Shown: positions 22,625-33,845 of the stretch, piece after piece
Layout of the letters: each line of letters opens with the position of its first letter
Numbering within the stretch: position 1 is the stretch's first letter
NCBI RefSeq assembly: GCF_027943255.1
Contig: NC_072893.1
Span: 93,131,784 to 93,195,783 of the forward strand
Length of the DNA: 64,000 nucleotides
DNA from: Anastrepha obliqua
Taxonomy: Eukaryota > Arthropoda > Insecta > Diptera > Tephritidae
Direction: 5' to 3'
Made by a program: the position numbers and the translations under genes
Notes under the pieces: generated by a model
Databases searched by the model: none
Seen by the model: only the letters and a program-made list of their open reading frames with translations
What the model was told of the DNA's origin: nothing

Positions 22625-23517
22625 AAAAAATTTTTTCAAAAAAAAAATTTTTTTTTCGAAAATTTTCGAAATTTTTTTTTGTCTTTCTTTTTTTGAACTA
22701 ATGCAGTATCTGGTGCAGAATTGAGAAAAAAAGTGAGAGAAAAAAAGATTTTTCCATTTCAAAAAAATTACAAAATGTGTAAGGGTAAACATCTTGTTCC
22801 TTTAATTTTTTTAAAAATTTTGATTGATCGGCCCGGAAAAACGGTTCAGTGGATTAATCTAAAAATTTACAGGGTTATTAGGGATACATTAAGGTGAAAA
22901 AAACCCTGAAAACCGTTGCTCAATGCTCAATATTTGCGGTGATACAGCCGATTTTCCAAATCAAGAGAAAAATTCAATTTTTTCCACTTTTTGCAGGGAA
23001 GTACTGAAAGAAAAAAAAAATTTCGCCGTGAAACGTCTACACGGAATTTTATGGGGAATTTATTGCAGATTCCAAAACCGTCCTCCAATTTCCGATGCGA
23101 CCATTCGTTGTCGAGATATCGCTGCTTGAGGACAAAAGGGTCCTTTCTTGTTCAATTCCGGATATCTCCGTGACACATGGACGTAGGAAGAATTTAAAAA
23201 AAGGAAAATGAAGCTGAATATTCAGGCTTTCTGGTCCATATGATCGCTTTATCGAAAAAATTTTTTTCGAGCCCGTGGAGCCCAAGAAAGAAAGATAAAA
23301 ATTTGGAAAATTTTTTTTTCGTCATACTTTTTCAGATTGCGTTGAAACCGTGGCCTGGCAAAATTTTTGCTCCACGGATTCGAAAAGTAGAGCCCTGGAG
23401 CTTCAAAATGCTTTTTTTAAATTTCTGGTACGATCATTTTTCACATAGATACAGTCCGTCAAAAAACCTGAAAAAATTTGAATTTTTTTCTTGCTCCCTT
23501 AATTTTTGTGAGGAGTG
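22625..23517 (-). repeat. Right terminal inverted repeat of the Tc1 element
   Basis: Inverse complement of the left arm. It ends at the right TA duplication. Confidence 0.85.
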
Positions 23518-23688
23518 TACTTTAATGCATTTCTATTGTTAATCACACACACTCGCACATCCTTTTACGCACACTCATAGTCACCTAAAGCATGCTTCTT
23601 CTTGTTCTTTTCCACTTCATAATTATTTATATAATTTTCTGCTTGTATTTCATTAAAATTCGCGGGAATTTCGTGCTTTTTTCGTAAT

Positions 23689-23979
23689 ATGAGACCGGTT
23701 TGGCAAGGAAGCTCGCGCATCCTAAACAAATACACCGAGAATGCCAAACAGCTAAGTACTCGGCCAGTAAGTCGACGACTAAGTGAGCTGGCAGCCAAGC
23801 ATGCAGAAAGTCAAAGCTACGCGTCCCGATACAAACGCAGTCTCCATTTGGTGTACGTTGCGGGATTTATGGTTGTGTTTTTGGTTTTTATTGCTTGTTA
23901 CTTTTTACATATTTTGTTTAGTGGATTTTTTTATCTCGAAGCCTCATCGCGTCTGGAGGTTATTTTGTTGATTCTTTAA
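23689..23979 (+). CDS. Hypothetical 96-aa single-pass membrane protein
   Basis: The frame starts at an ATG at 23689 and ends at 23979. Residues 1-50 are polar and mildly basic, with a helical-looking stretch (RRLSELAAKHAESQSYASR). Residues 53-82 are strongly hydrophobic (LVYVAGFMVVFLVFIACYFL and onward), a good single transmembrane segment. With a basic KR pair just before it, an inside N-terminus is predicted. There is no transposon signature and base composition is more even than in the surroundings. A GT follows the hydrophobic segment near 23920, so the true exon might end there. I do not recognise the family. It lies 170 bp right of the Tc1 insertion. Confidence 0.35.
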   Translation: MRPVWQGSSRILNKYTENAKQLSTRPVSRRLSELAAKHAESQSYASRYKRSLHLVYVAGFMVVFLVFIACYFLHILFSGFFYLEASSRLEVILLIL

Positions 23980-24959
23980 TATCATTGCTATACTCATTTA
24001 TACATAAATATGTATATGTGTATATGCATGCGCATGTATATATGAATCTTTTACATGTAGAGGACTCCAAGCTGATGGTGAGCCGTGATCACATACTTTC
24101 TTGTATTAGCTATGCTAATTTATTTCGTGCTATTTTTATGCATAAATTTTAATTTTTCTTCCTTTATTTATTTATTGAGAATTTTCAAATTTATCTCCTT
24201 TAATCATCGCCCATATACGAGTATATCTGTATTTCTTTTTTAAAATATGTGATTTTTTAAAAGTTGCATGGCTTGTTATGCGCTGTTTCTGCTGCCTATG
24301 ATATATATGTATGTGTGTGCGTATATAACAGTGTATTGACCTTCATTCTGGCCTTTATTTTCTGTTGAAACAGGTTCTCGCTTGCGGTGGCATGTTGCAT
24401 GTTCAATACGCCTACAAGGAGGAAAAATTTTCAAAGGCGAGTGTAAAAGCAACATTTTTGTTAACACAAAGGTTAGACAGCTAAGATGATTCGATGAATA
24501 GCGCGAGCTCCTAGAAATATTTAACTTTTACACTCAGAAAATTACTAAAAAAAAAAAAAATTTAATGTGTATCGGTAAATCAGCTGATTTGTTGATTCCT
24601 TTCGCCGTATTCATGTCAGGCTGTCAGTACAAAATGAAACAAGGCGAATTCATTCTTTGTTTTCTACTTTGTAAATGCCCTGCAATCAAGCGCTGAACAG
24701 TCTAGTGCCTCCACCTTTAATGAATGCGCCTTGGAAAGTATAATAAGTTTTAAGAAGTAAAAAAAAAAACATTAGAAACTGTGGAACTGAAGGTATTCTT
24801 GGCAAACAATTATATGAAAAATTGGCAAACAGCATAAAAAAAAATTAATTAATAAATTCGACATACATTGAACTAAAATTGTGGTGATGCGATTGAATAA
24901 AATTAATCTTTTAGTTTATAAGTTTAAATATGTATGTACATTTAAGAAAATGGTGATGG
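23980..24959. other. Unannotated AT-rich stretch
   Basis: No gene was seen. ATGT/ATAT-rich simple sequence occurs at 24001-24040 and 24299-24325. A perfect 14-bp palindrome, AAATCAGCTGATTT, sits at 24577-24590. Confidence 0.4.
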
Positions 24960-24961
24960 TA

Positions 24962-25819
24962 CAGGGTGGGCCATATAGCGTTTGCTTTTTAAACCACCTA
25001 TTTTTTTGAGAATGGTAACACAATTGACATGTCAAATGTGTTCATAATTTACTTAAAGGTTTGACATTTACGAAATGGGACCATATACGCTTGAACAAAA
25101 TTGGGAAATATTGAAAACCTATTTCCAAAGTGGTGACTCTTCTTCTTCTTTTCTGATGAAGCTCATTTTCACATCGGTGGCTACGTCAATAAGCAAAATT
25201 ATCGGATTTGGTACTCAGAAAATCCACACGTTACTGTAGAGAAGCAAATGCATCCACAACGAGTCACTGTTTGGTGCGGTTTTTGGTCTGGCGGCATCAT
25301 CGGGCCATTTTTTTTCGAAAATTGTTGGAGTTGTTTCCAAAAATTGAAGTGGATGACATGGACGACATTTGGTTTCAACAGAACGGTGCAACTTGTCACA
25401 CTGCCAAAGTTACACTCGAACTTTTGGCTACCGTTTTTGAAAACCGAATAATCAGCCGAAATTCCGATATCAATTGGCCGCCTCGGAGCTGTGATTTAAG
25501 CCCGTTAGACAATTTTTTGTGGGGAGATCTTAAAGACAAATGCTATGTGAACCATCCAGAGACGATTGATGATTTAAAACACGAAATTGAAGTTGCCTTT
25601 CATGAAATTGGAGTCCAAACAATCGAAAATGTGTTTAAAAATTGGGTTGATCGAATGGCCTACTGTAAAGCCAGTCGACTGCCATTTGAACGATATTATT
25701 TTTGATTCATAAATGACAATGTTCAATCCTCAAAATAAAAAAAAAAAAGTTTCAAAAAATATTGATTAGTTTTTTTTTTATAGCCGATTCAAAAAACAAA
25801 TTTTACATGGCCCACCCTG
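24962..25819 (+). mobile_element. Internally deleted D,D41D (rosa-type) mariner
   Basis: The ends are CAGGGTGGGCCAT on the left and its inverse complement on the right. They are flanked by TA at 24960-24961 and 25820-25821. At 858 bp it is about two thirds of a usual mariner. The transposase remnant inside has 41 residues between the second and third catalytic positions, the spacing reported for the rosa mariners first described from a tephritid. Confidence 0.85.
25075..25705 (+). pseudogene. D,D41D mariner transposase, deleted and mutated
   Basis: The frame opens at ATG 25075 with GPYTLEQNWEILKTYFQSGD, the first helix of the DNA-binding domain. It then jumps, through a deletion near 25140, to FFSDEAHFHIGGYVNKQNY, the first catalytic block, so most of the DNA-binding region is missing. 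RVTVWCGFWSGGIIGPF follows (near 25260-25310). A frameshift near 25325 moves to the frame carrying IEVDDMDDIWFQQNGATCHT, where the usual second catalytic Asp (QQDG) is Asn. The third Asp is in LSPLDNFLWG (near 25500-25530). The frame stops at 25705. Deletion, frameshift and active-site change make it inactive. Confidence 0.85.
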
Positions 25820-25821
25820 TA

Positions 25822-27339
25822 TATACCCAACCATTATTTAGTTAGCGGCGGCCTTTATTCAAATATATTGAGGAGAAATTTCCAAATGATGTAAGATTTT
25901 TAATTTTGCAAAAAATATTCGAAATATGCCTTTAAAAGTATTTACTAGTCTCGATACGAAAGTCATAATAGGAAAAATTTCCATAAATATTGATATCTTT
26001 ATGAACAATTTGAGATCAAAAATGGTAATGAAGAATTTTTGCCTAAGTTTCTGCAAAGAAAAAGCTTCCCATAAAAAAGCATATGTTGCCAGAGGTGATT
26101 GATTCAAACCACTGCAAGGATCGATGAAAAATTAAATGCACCAGTTTATTATTATAACAGCTTACAAAAGTACGAGTAAAACAAAAAAGTTAGAGCCTTT
26201 TCATGCGCACTATACTCAATAGAGTACTTAACAATATTTTGAATATGTTGAATTAATATAAATATTATGCGGGTAACTTCCAACCAGTTCATGAATTGTA
26301 AAGTACTAAAAAGTTTTACAGATATAGCCTCATTTTTACATTACTAACTGCTTGATAAACTACCAGTATAATAGTTTACTTGGATTAATTAGAGGGCTTT
26401 TTTAATACCTAATTTTTGTTATTCCAAATTTTTTTGTGTAAATTTTTAATTAGTTGTTTTGTCAAAAAGCACAGCATTTTGAAAACAAAAGGTTTTTTCT
26501 ACAAATTTTACTTTTCCTCCACTTTTACCCAACATTTCTAGGGTTAGCAAACCCTGTGTCTTGCTAAGGGAGCTGTTTCGTCAAGTGGGAACGAGCAAGC
26601 TGCTTACTAAGCAAACCTGAAATCATGTAAACAATGTATGCACATTCTGTCAAAAATTCGATTTCAATTTATTGTATCGCTCCCAAAATAGGCGCCTTTC
26701 ATAGTCATACACTTATGCCAATAGACAAAATCTTCTTCAAGCGCATATTCAGGAACCAACTTTAGTTATCGCCGCGAACTCTCTTTTAGGTCGTCTATCC
26801 CAAACAAGTGCCACGAATGGGCAATTTGAGTATTCGAAAGTGAAAAAAGGCAACCAAAGATAATGTTAAGTTGTTCGATGAGATTTGTTGAGTTCTTGGT
26901 AAAAGATTCATCCTCATTCTCTATGAAAAGTTTCTAATTTTTCATAATTTAATTTTTCCATAAATCTGGTTTTTTATACTTTAGAAACTGCTTAGCCAAA
27001 TTCCGCGCAATGCCCAAATACTTTCCTCTATTTACCACCTTACCTTGATTTATGCATTTTTGGCAACCCTTCAAAAAAACAAAAATGCTTCCAAATTAAT
27101 CAAAACTAGGTACTCTTTTGACAGACTGTAGGTCCATACACGTGCGTAAATTTGAACACATATGGCAGTAATTAAGACTTAAGAATTTTTTATTTTACCT
27201 ACGTGGATAGACGTGCCTAACGGTTATTTTTATTCAAAACACCACGGGCTTTAATAAGTAAATTTCCGACCATTGAAAAAAAAAATATTAAAAAATAACT
27301 ATAATAAATATTCGAAACCTATAATACAATTTTTTAAAA
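25822..27339. other. Unannotated AT-rich stretch
   Basis: No coding, RNA or repeat signature was identified. Confidence 0.4.
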
Positions 27340-27341
27340 TA

Positions 27342-28988
27342 CAGTGAGTCACACTCAAAATTGGACACTTTATACTCATATGAAACCTTTTAACTCCAAT
27401 AAGAAACTACAAACATATTTAAATTCATTTCATTTTATTTATGTATACTAACATAGGTATTGGAAGTACAATTATAACAACAAACTCCCCTTCAAACAAA
27501 AACAATAACAATATATATTATAAGTATACGACAAAGACAATGTGAGCTACTCACACTCAAAATGGGTCAGTTAGAATTCATCGGCGAAATACCGTTATAT
27601 ACCTATTGAGTTCAAATTGTAAATCGCTTGTTTTTCATAGTGTTTGATTAAATGTCGACTAAGTGGTATCATTTTTACAAAATGCGTCAAACAACAATTG
27701 CTGAGCGGGAAATTATTATAAGAAATCACAAAAACAGAAAGTCCATTCGGGAGACTAGTGAAATAATTGGCAAAAAAAAGTCTACAGTGCATAATATTAT
27801 TAAAAGGTATAGGAAAAGAGGTAACGTGTGTGACAAAAAACGTAACTTAACAAAGAGAAGGAAAATTGATGATCGAAACTCCAGATTTATATTACGATTA
27901 GTAAAGCAAAACCCTAAGATATCTGCCGTAGACCTAAAAAAACAACTCCAGGATGAAAAGAACGTTGAAGTTTCTGCAGAAACTATTCGCCGACTTCTTA
28001 AGAATAACAAATTTTATGCAAGAGTTCCCCGGCGAAAGCCACTTATTTCGAAAAAGAACCAAAAAGCTAGGTTACAGTTCGCTAAAAAGTATGAATATAA
28101 GGAATTTGACTTTTGAAAATTGAAAAAAAAAAACTTAGCTATTTCAAAGCCTCCACATAATTTATTTTTATTGCATGTTTTATTCACAGATGAAACAAAA
28201 ATTAATATGTTTGGTTCAGACGGGAGGCGTTTTGTGTGGAGAATGGACGGAAGAGCATTGCAGGATAAGAATATTAAAAAGACTGTGAAGTACGGCGGTG
28301 GCTCAATAATGATATGGGGTTGCATGTCGGGAGCTGGCGTCGGAAAAGTGCATATTATTGATGGAATCTTGGATAGTATAGGGAAAATTAAACTATTAAA
28401 ACAAAATGTTCAACCCAGTGCTGAAAAACTTGGGATTCGTAGTAACTTTATGCTTTACCAGGACAACGATCCGAAGCCCACGTCCTGGAATGCTAAAAAC
28501 TGGTTACTATACAACTGCCCAAAAGTATTAGCTACTCCTGCTCAGTCTCCCGACATGAACCCTATTGAGCATTTGTGGGGGGAACTTAAAAAAAGGCTCG
28601 CCTCACGGTGCGTGAGCAGTAAGTCGCAATTAAAGCAAGCAGTATTGGAGGAATGGGAAAAAATCGAGCCCACATACTGCAAAAAACTAGTTGAAAGTCG
28701 CTTACAGGAAGTAATAAAGTACAAAGGAAGATCCTCATATGTGCTCATAATTTATTTGAACTAGAAAGTAAGTGTTCCATTTTGGGTGAGAACCTTCTAA
28801 GAAGGAACCTAACCTATGAAATGAATTTTTTTTGTTACGAATAAAACGATTTTAATTTTTGCATATTTATCTTCATCGAAGAGTGTTTATAAATAAATAT
28901 AGAAAACTTGAATTTATGTCTTAGTAAAAGTGTAGAAAATAAATTGGTTTTTATATGTGAGGTGTCCAATTTTGAGTGTGACTCACTG
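27342..28988 (+). mobile_element. Tc1-family transposon with IR/DR ends, 1647 bp
   Basis: The ends are perfect 27-bp inverted repeats beginning CAGTGAGTCACACTCAAAAT. They are flanked by TA at 27340-27341 and 28989-28990. A related motif recurs about 200 bp inside each end: TCACACTCAAAATGGG at 27551-27566 on the left, and CCATTTTGGGTGAG at 28777-28790 on the right in the opposite orientation. Paired outer and inner repeats are the IR/DR layout known from Sleeping Beauty-, Paris- and S-type Tc1 elements. The gene inside is broken. Confidence 0.9.
27652..28764 (+). pseudogene. Tc1-family transposase, one in-frame stop
   Basis: The frame starts at ATG 27652 (or 27681) with a helix-turn-helix (RETSEIIGKKKSTVHNIIKR) and a second HTH near QDEKNVEVSAETIRRLLKNN. 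The catalytic core has VLFTDETKINMFGSDGR (first Asp near 28190), MLYQDNDPKPTS (near 28450-28485) and SPDMNPIEHLWGELKKR (near 28546-28596). Spacing is 34 between the second Asp and the Glu, so all three acidic residues survive. A single TGA at 28114-28116 sits in the same frame as both halves, directly after EYKEFDF, where Tc1 proteins usually have Trp. About 19 extra residues then precede VLFTDE compared with the usual FW..VLF spacing. Both changes would block normal expression, but the gene is otherwise open. Confidence 0.88.
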
Positions 28989-28990
28989 TA

Positions 28991-31900
28991 TGCTTATCTC
29001 TTGAAGTGTACCTGGGGCATACAGCCTGCTCAACTAACGCCACTTCCATTTTCGTTAACTATAACTGTTATTCGTGTTTTAAGTTTATTTTTATAACTTT
29101 AAAAAAAAAAAAAAAAATATTTGTGACATTACTGTGCCAGCAATAATTCCTTTCAACTTAAAGTAAGCAGTCATCTTTTAAATATTTTATATCATTAGCT
29201 TCATTTTATATTTATTTATCTGTATGAAATAAATAAAATAAAATAAATTTGTTTTATCGATTATACGCAATTGCCGGTAACCTTTTAGATAGTTTAAACA
29301 TGTAAAAAAACGCAGCTACAATTTTCTTTTAAGGAGTAGAATATTTAAATGCTGAATATCTGATATCTACTTGTGTATACGCAATTGTTTTAATTAATTT
29401 TTTTGTAAGTCTTTCATATTTTCAAAAAGTGCGGGGAAATATATTTGCTGCGTAACACGCCAAGTAACTGGCCAATATCAACTTTAATTAAAAATATTTT
29501 CAAAACTTTAAGGGAAATTTTTACATTGCCTATTGTTAGGCGTTTGACAGCAGGCACAGCGCTTATTTTTGTACAACACAAAGCAGTTTGCTGCTGGAAA
29601 CTCACCACTTTGTTGGCAGATTCAGCTATTGGACTTACTTAAACTTGCTTGCTGTTACACGCACACAGGGACACGCATTTACATACACTAAAGTTGACTG
29701 CTTCTATGAGTTGGAATTTGTTTTTACATGAGTTACACACACACACACACACACACACACGGAATAAACCGACTAGTCGCAGTTGTGTAAAGCAGAAGAA
29801 AGGTCGATGATTAGCTTACAATGAGAAATGATGACTAACATTTTTTGTATTTTGCGGCATGTAGCGCCAAATATGGAAAATATTTTTCCGTTGTGGTTGT
29901 GCTAGTCGGATTGGTGCATTAATGGTACTTGCACACTAGCGAATAGTTTTTATTTATGATGTGGCTATTATTCGGTTTACATTCTATTTGTTGAGTTTTT
30001 AGGCTTCAGATAAAATAAAATAATATAATATATTAAAAAATTTCTACGGAAATGCCACCTTAAAGCATATTGGAAATTACAGTTACATTTACTTCTAAAT
30101 TAATTTTTCTTATTTTTCATAATTTAAAAAAGTAAAATATCTCTTGCAGACTTAATATGCCGAAGCCTTTTGTTATTTAATTTTAATTATTTTTTTGTTT
30201 TAAATTTTTTTATTATTTAATTTTTAAGGCTTTGATTTTTTCATTTACTTGTCACTTCTATTTAAATAAATCACACTAACTCAATCTATTGATCGGATAA
30301 GAAACTATATTATAAGAATTTAAGCACCTAATCAACTTTAACTAGTAAAGGGTGTCTTTTGCACGTATATAATTCCCCATAGAGTTCCTGGTTATTTCTG
30401 ATCATTGCTGAAGGCTTATAAAACGTTTACATGAAATATCACGATTGGAATATGTCTAAGTTCATTCCTGTGCGTAACATGCATTAAATTATAAAGTAAT
30501 ACAGTGGGTACCGAAATGTGGCAGGCGGTGTGGTCGAAGTTCTCGGCAATCTGTCAAAAATTCAATGCCTATTATCTACTACCACGTTTTAGAAAAGTTC
30601 TTGGCCTATAAGAAAACAATAATAAACTGATGGAGTAAGTTAAACCATTGGACATCGTTGAACAGTAATCGGAAAATCAACTCCGAGTTTAATCTGCATG
30701 GAAAATTTACACAATGTGGTATTGAAGCTCATTTCTGGCTTAATAGTAGATAAATTATTTATTTAAAAAAAGAGTACATTTGGTGCAGCCCGGCAGGCAT
30801 GGTTCGCAGCCTTTGAGCTCCTCTCCTCAGTACCAATTGACTAAGTTTTAAATTGGCCTTTGAAGATGGTGCAATTGCAATGCCATTTAATGTAACAAAG
30901 GAAATAAATTATTTTAACTGAATCACCTTTATTTATGGTGATATGCCAAATCAACGATTCACGCTGATCAACCAACTGCGATTAACGCCTTGGAAGATAA
31001 CATTTGTTGGTTTTCGTGAGATGAAGCCCGTTAAACTGCCGTGCATAATTGCGCCGAATGAATGGTTTGCCAAAAAATGATAATCCAATAATGGAATTTA
31101 TTTGTTTGAATTTGTATTGCTTGAAAAAAGAAAATAAATAATAATAAAAATGTAATGCATATCTCAAAAACGCTCGTTTAAGCAAAAATATTCCTAGGCG
31201 AATTGGTTTATAAAAGGATTCGCAAACTTACAATCTTAATAATAATTTAAAAAGTTTTTTGAAAGTTGATTACTTCATTTCCAGTGAGAATCACGCAAAT
31301 GCAATGGGCAGGCAGTTATTTCATAATTATATATTTTTCTAGCTTTGTTTTTTTTAAGGCGAAGTTTTTATTGAAAATCTGGTTTGCTCACCATTTAGGA
31401 ATTTAAAGCTATAACAAATAAAAGTTCGTGATTGTAAGCCCAACTTCTCTTAATTTTTTGGTCAGGTAGACTTTCAATTATTTTCCAAAAAAGTCTCGTA
31501 ACTAACTATGGGAAACAAAAGTTTGTATTAGACATTTTTTTAAATTTATTTCTAAATATTTTTAAGTGTATTGCAAATATTTTTGATTGCATTTTAAATA
31601 TGTTTTCATTAAAAATATATTTATTTAATAATATATAATATTTATGGCTTTTCTTTCACTACTTCCGCTTGGAAAACTCATTATTTTGTGTTTCTGTTCC
31701 ACTTTAATATTTCCCCTTGAATGCATTTTTCATAGAGTTTACACTTGCAACATGCCACAAAATGTGCTTTAAGGTTCACTGCTTAATACTTCACTACGCA
31801 CTCGCACTCGCACTCGCATTGCATTCGCATTTTCCACATTCGCATTGCCACACTCGCTCATATCTCAGCACAACCCCACTCCACATTATTTTGTATGCCT

Positions 31901-32919
31901 TTAGGTCAAGCGTTGGGTCAACAACACAACAAAAATAACTAACTGCTGACAACAAAACAAACTCCTTAACACTAACAGCAACACCAACAACAACAACAAC
32001 ACTAGCAACACGCGTAAATTGAAATGTGTAATACGCACTGTAGTCCATTGTAACTGGCAGCATACAAACATACAAACGTGTTTGTTAGCATGCCTCAAGG
32101 CGTTTGTAGAATATTAGGGACAAAGGCGGTGTACGAAGGGGCAGGGGTGGATGGTTGGTGGAGCGCGGGGCGCGCGTAGTTACCGACAGCCGAACTAATT
32201 GTGGCAAATCGATTCTTTGCTGCCATGACCGTCTGCAAAAGTAGAAGAAGCAGAAAGAACACTGGATGTTGCACTTAAAGTTGTGTGGGTTAAAAAAGAA
32301 TTTTTATTATTAGTATTTAATATCTCTTTGAGGCTCTAGTTATTATATTACACTTTTAAAATGTTTCATGAACAAATTTCCTGCGGATTATTTTGTCAAC
32401 ACGCACCTTAGTTTACTTTATTTTTTATTATTTTATTGCTTTTTTCGCACAACCAAAATTGCACGAACATACACCGTGAAGCCGTGTTGGATGAGCGACA
32501 CACACGCACAGATGCACAGTATATGAGTAACAGGCACTTGAAAGCTTGTATGAGTAGTTATGAGTAGCTTGGTATGTGTTTGTGTGTGTACGTGTCTGTA
32601 AGATTGTGTTTATGCATTTAGTATCTTGTAGGTTCACGTTCAACTTGGCCGTTGACATTTTTCAGCGTGTTTCACTTCTTTCATATATTATATTTATTTT
32701 GTTAGACAAATTTATATTTACCTCACTGTATATCAAATTAGCCATTGAGGGCTAGTGATAAAAATTTTTCACATATGAAAATTTCACACACTCGCGCGCG
32801 CCACACTATCACCAGCTATCGAATGAACTGTTTTCAAACACGGAGGAACACGTACTAAAACTTGATTTTCACCGAATCCATTGCTCGGCTGCTGCTAAAA
32901 AGAGCTGCTTTGGCTGCTT
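28991..32919. other. Unannotated AT-rich stretch with simple repeats
   Basis: No gene is recognised. The stretch includes a poly-A run near 29100-29117, an (AC)13 run at 29735-29760, CTCGCA-type hexamer repeats at 31797-31860 and CAA-triplet runs near 31978-32005. The frames at 31717-31938, 31794-32075 and 32428-32658 are products of these repeats. Confidence 0.4.
29735..29760. repeat. (AC)13 microsatellite
   Basis: Perfect AC dinucleotide run. Confidence 0.9.
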
Positions 32920-32995
32920 TTGTCACTGCAGCTGAGCAGCGCGAGTGGAGCTGCGCGTGGTGTTGGCACGCGGCATCCAGCGTACAACATATGCA

Positions 32996-33335
32996 CTGTT
33001 AGTCCATTGGAATGTCGTTTAGTGGAAATACGTGCAATGCATACGTACGTACATAGCAGCTATAGCATTAACAGTAGCAGTGACTGCTTCAATGGCTCCA
33101 AAATATGGCTGCTAAGTACAGTACAGAACGCTGTTAAATGCATATTTGCTGTTAAATACAGCATTCCTAATTTTCTGCAAATGTATGCTGTTAACTGCTG
33201 TCTGCTGTTACTGGCGCTGTAACAAATTCCAACAATGCTAACAGAGAGGTTGTAAATAATTTTCAAAACCTATATATTTGTATTAGTGAGTTCTCTGAGG
33301 TCGTTACATTAGCAACGTCTGTTAGCATTTAACAG
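32996..33335. promoter_or_regulatory. Cluster of nine CTGTTA/TAACAG motifs
   Basis: CTGTTA or its complement TAACAG occurs at 32996, 33069, 33131, 33149, 33188, 33205, 33239, 33319 and 33330. The 6-mer would be expected well under once on both strands in 340 bp. TAACAG fits the YAACNG core bound by Myb proteins. The cluster follows a GC-richer patch (32880-32985) with several CAGCTG/GCAGC motifs. Homotypic clustering of this kind is typical of enhancers or promoters, but function is inference and no gene start is identified nearby. Confidence 0.35.
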
Positions 33336-33755
33336 CTGACACAACTTCTAACCCTCATACATTTGCGTACATACATATACTGTACTGGTAGCACACTGCA
33401 CTGTTACGACTTCTTATTTTCTCTGCCGCTATTCTATTTTTCTTATTCACACATATGGCACGTTACCTTCGCTTCTGTTTTGGTTCGTTCGCATTTCCTC
33501 TTCTACCTCAATTTCTGTGATTATTGTTGTTGTTCTTCCTTTTGTACAGCGGCTTTCTTACATAAAATAATGTCGACAGGGTACGCTGGGCATACCGTAT
33601 AGAGTAATGCATCACAATCTATTAAAATTACGAGTTGGAAGCGCGAGCAGCAGCAGAATTCAGGTCGTGTTGCATGCCTTTGTTTAGGCAAACTTATTCG
33701 CATAGCACCTACACATACCTTCTCGCCTTACATTTATATATGTACGCGTGAGTAC

Positions 33756-33845
33756 ATACATACATACATACAAATAGAAACGCTTGGATATGTGGGCATC
33801 GTACATACATACATACAAATAGAAACGCTTGGATATGTGGGCATC
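33756..33845. repeat. 45-bp tandem duplication with ACAT run
   Basis: Two adjacent copies share an ACATACATACA run followed by AATAGAAACGCTTGGATATG and GTGGGCATCG. The period is 45 bp and the copies are identical apart from the length of the ACAT run. Confidence 0.9.

Larger units (their letters stand above)
20030..23517 (+). mobile_element. Complete Tc1-family transposon with ~893-bp inverted repeats
   Basis: The element starts CACTCCTCACAAAAATTAAG and ends with its inverse complement. It is flanked by TA at 20028-20029 and 23518-23519, the Tc1/mariner target. The inverted repeats run from each end for about 893 bp (20030-20922 and 22625-23517) and differ at only a handful of positions by eye. 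One uninterrupted transposase gene lies between them on the plus strand. Near-identical ends, an intact TSD and an intact gene point to a recent insertion. Most Tc1 elements have much shorter repeats, so the long-repeat architecture stands out. I do not recognise the family name. Confidence 0.93.

Noticed and set aside
28089..28189. Possible intron (GTATGA ... TTCACAG) in the Tc1 gene at 27652-28764
   Set aside because: Splicing it would remove the codons for VLFTD, including the first catalytic Asp, so it is unlikely to be a real intron.
31717..32658. Frames rich in Ala-Leu, Val-Val or His-Thr repeats
   Set aside because: They come from CTCGCA, CAA and ACAC simple repeats.
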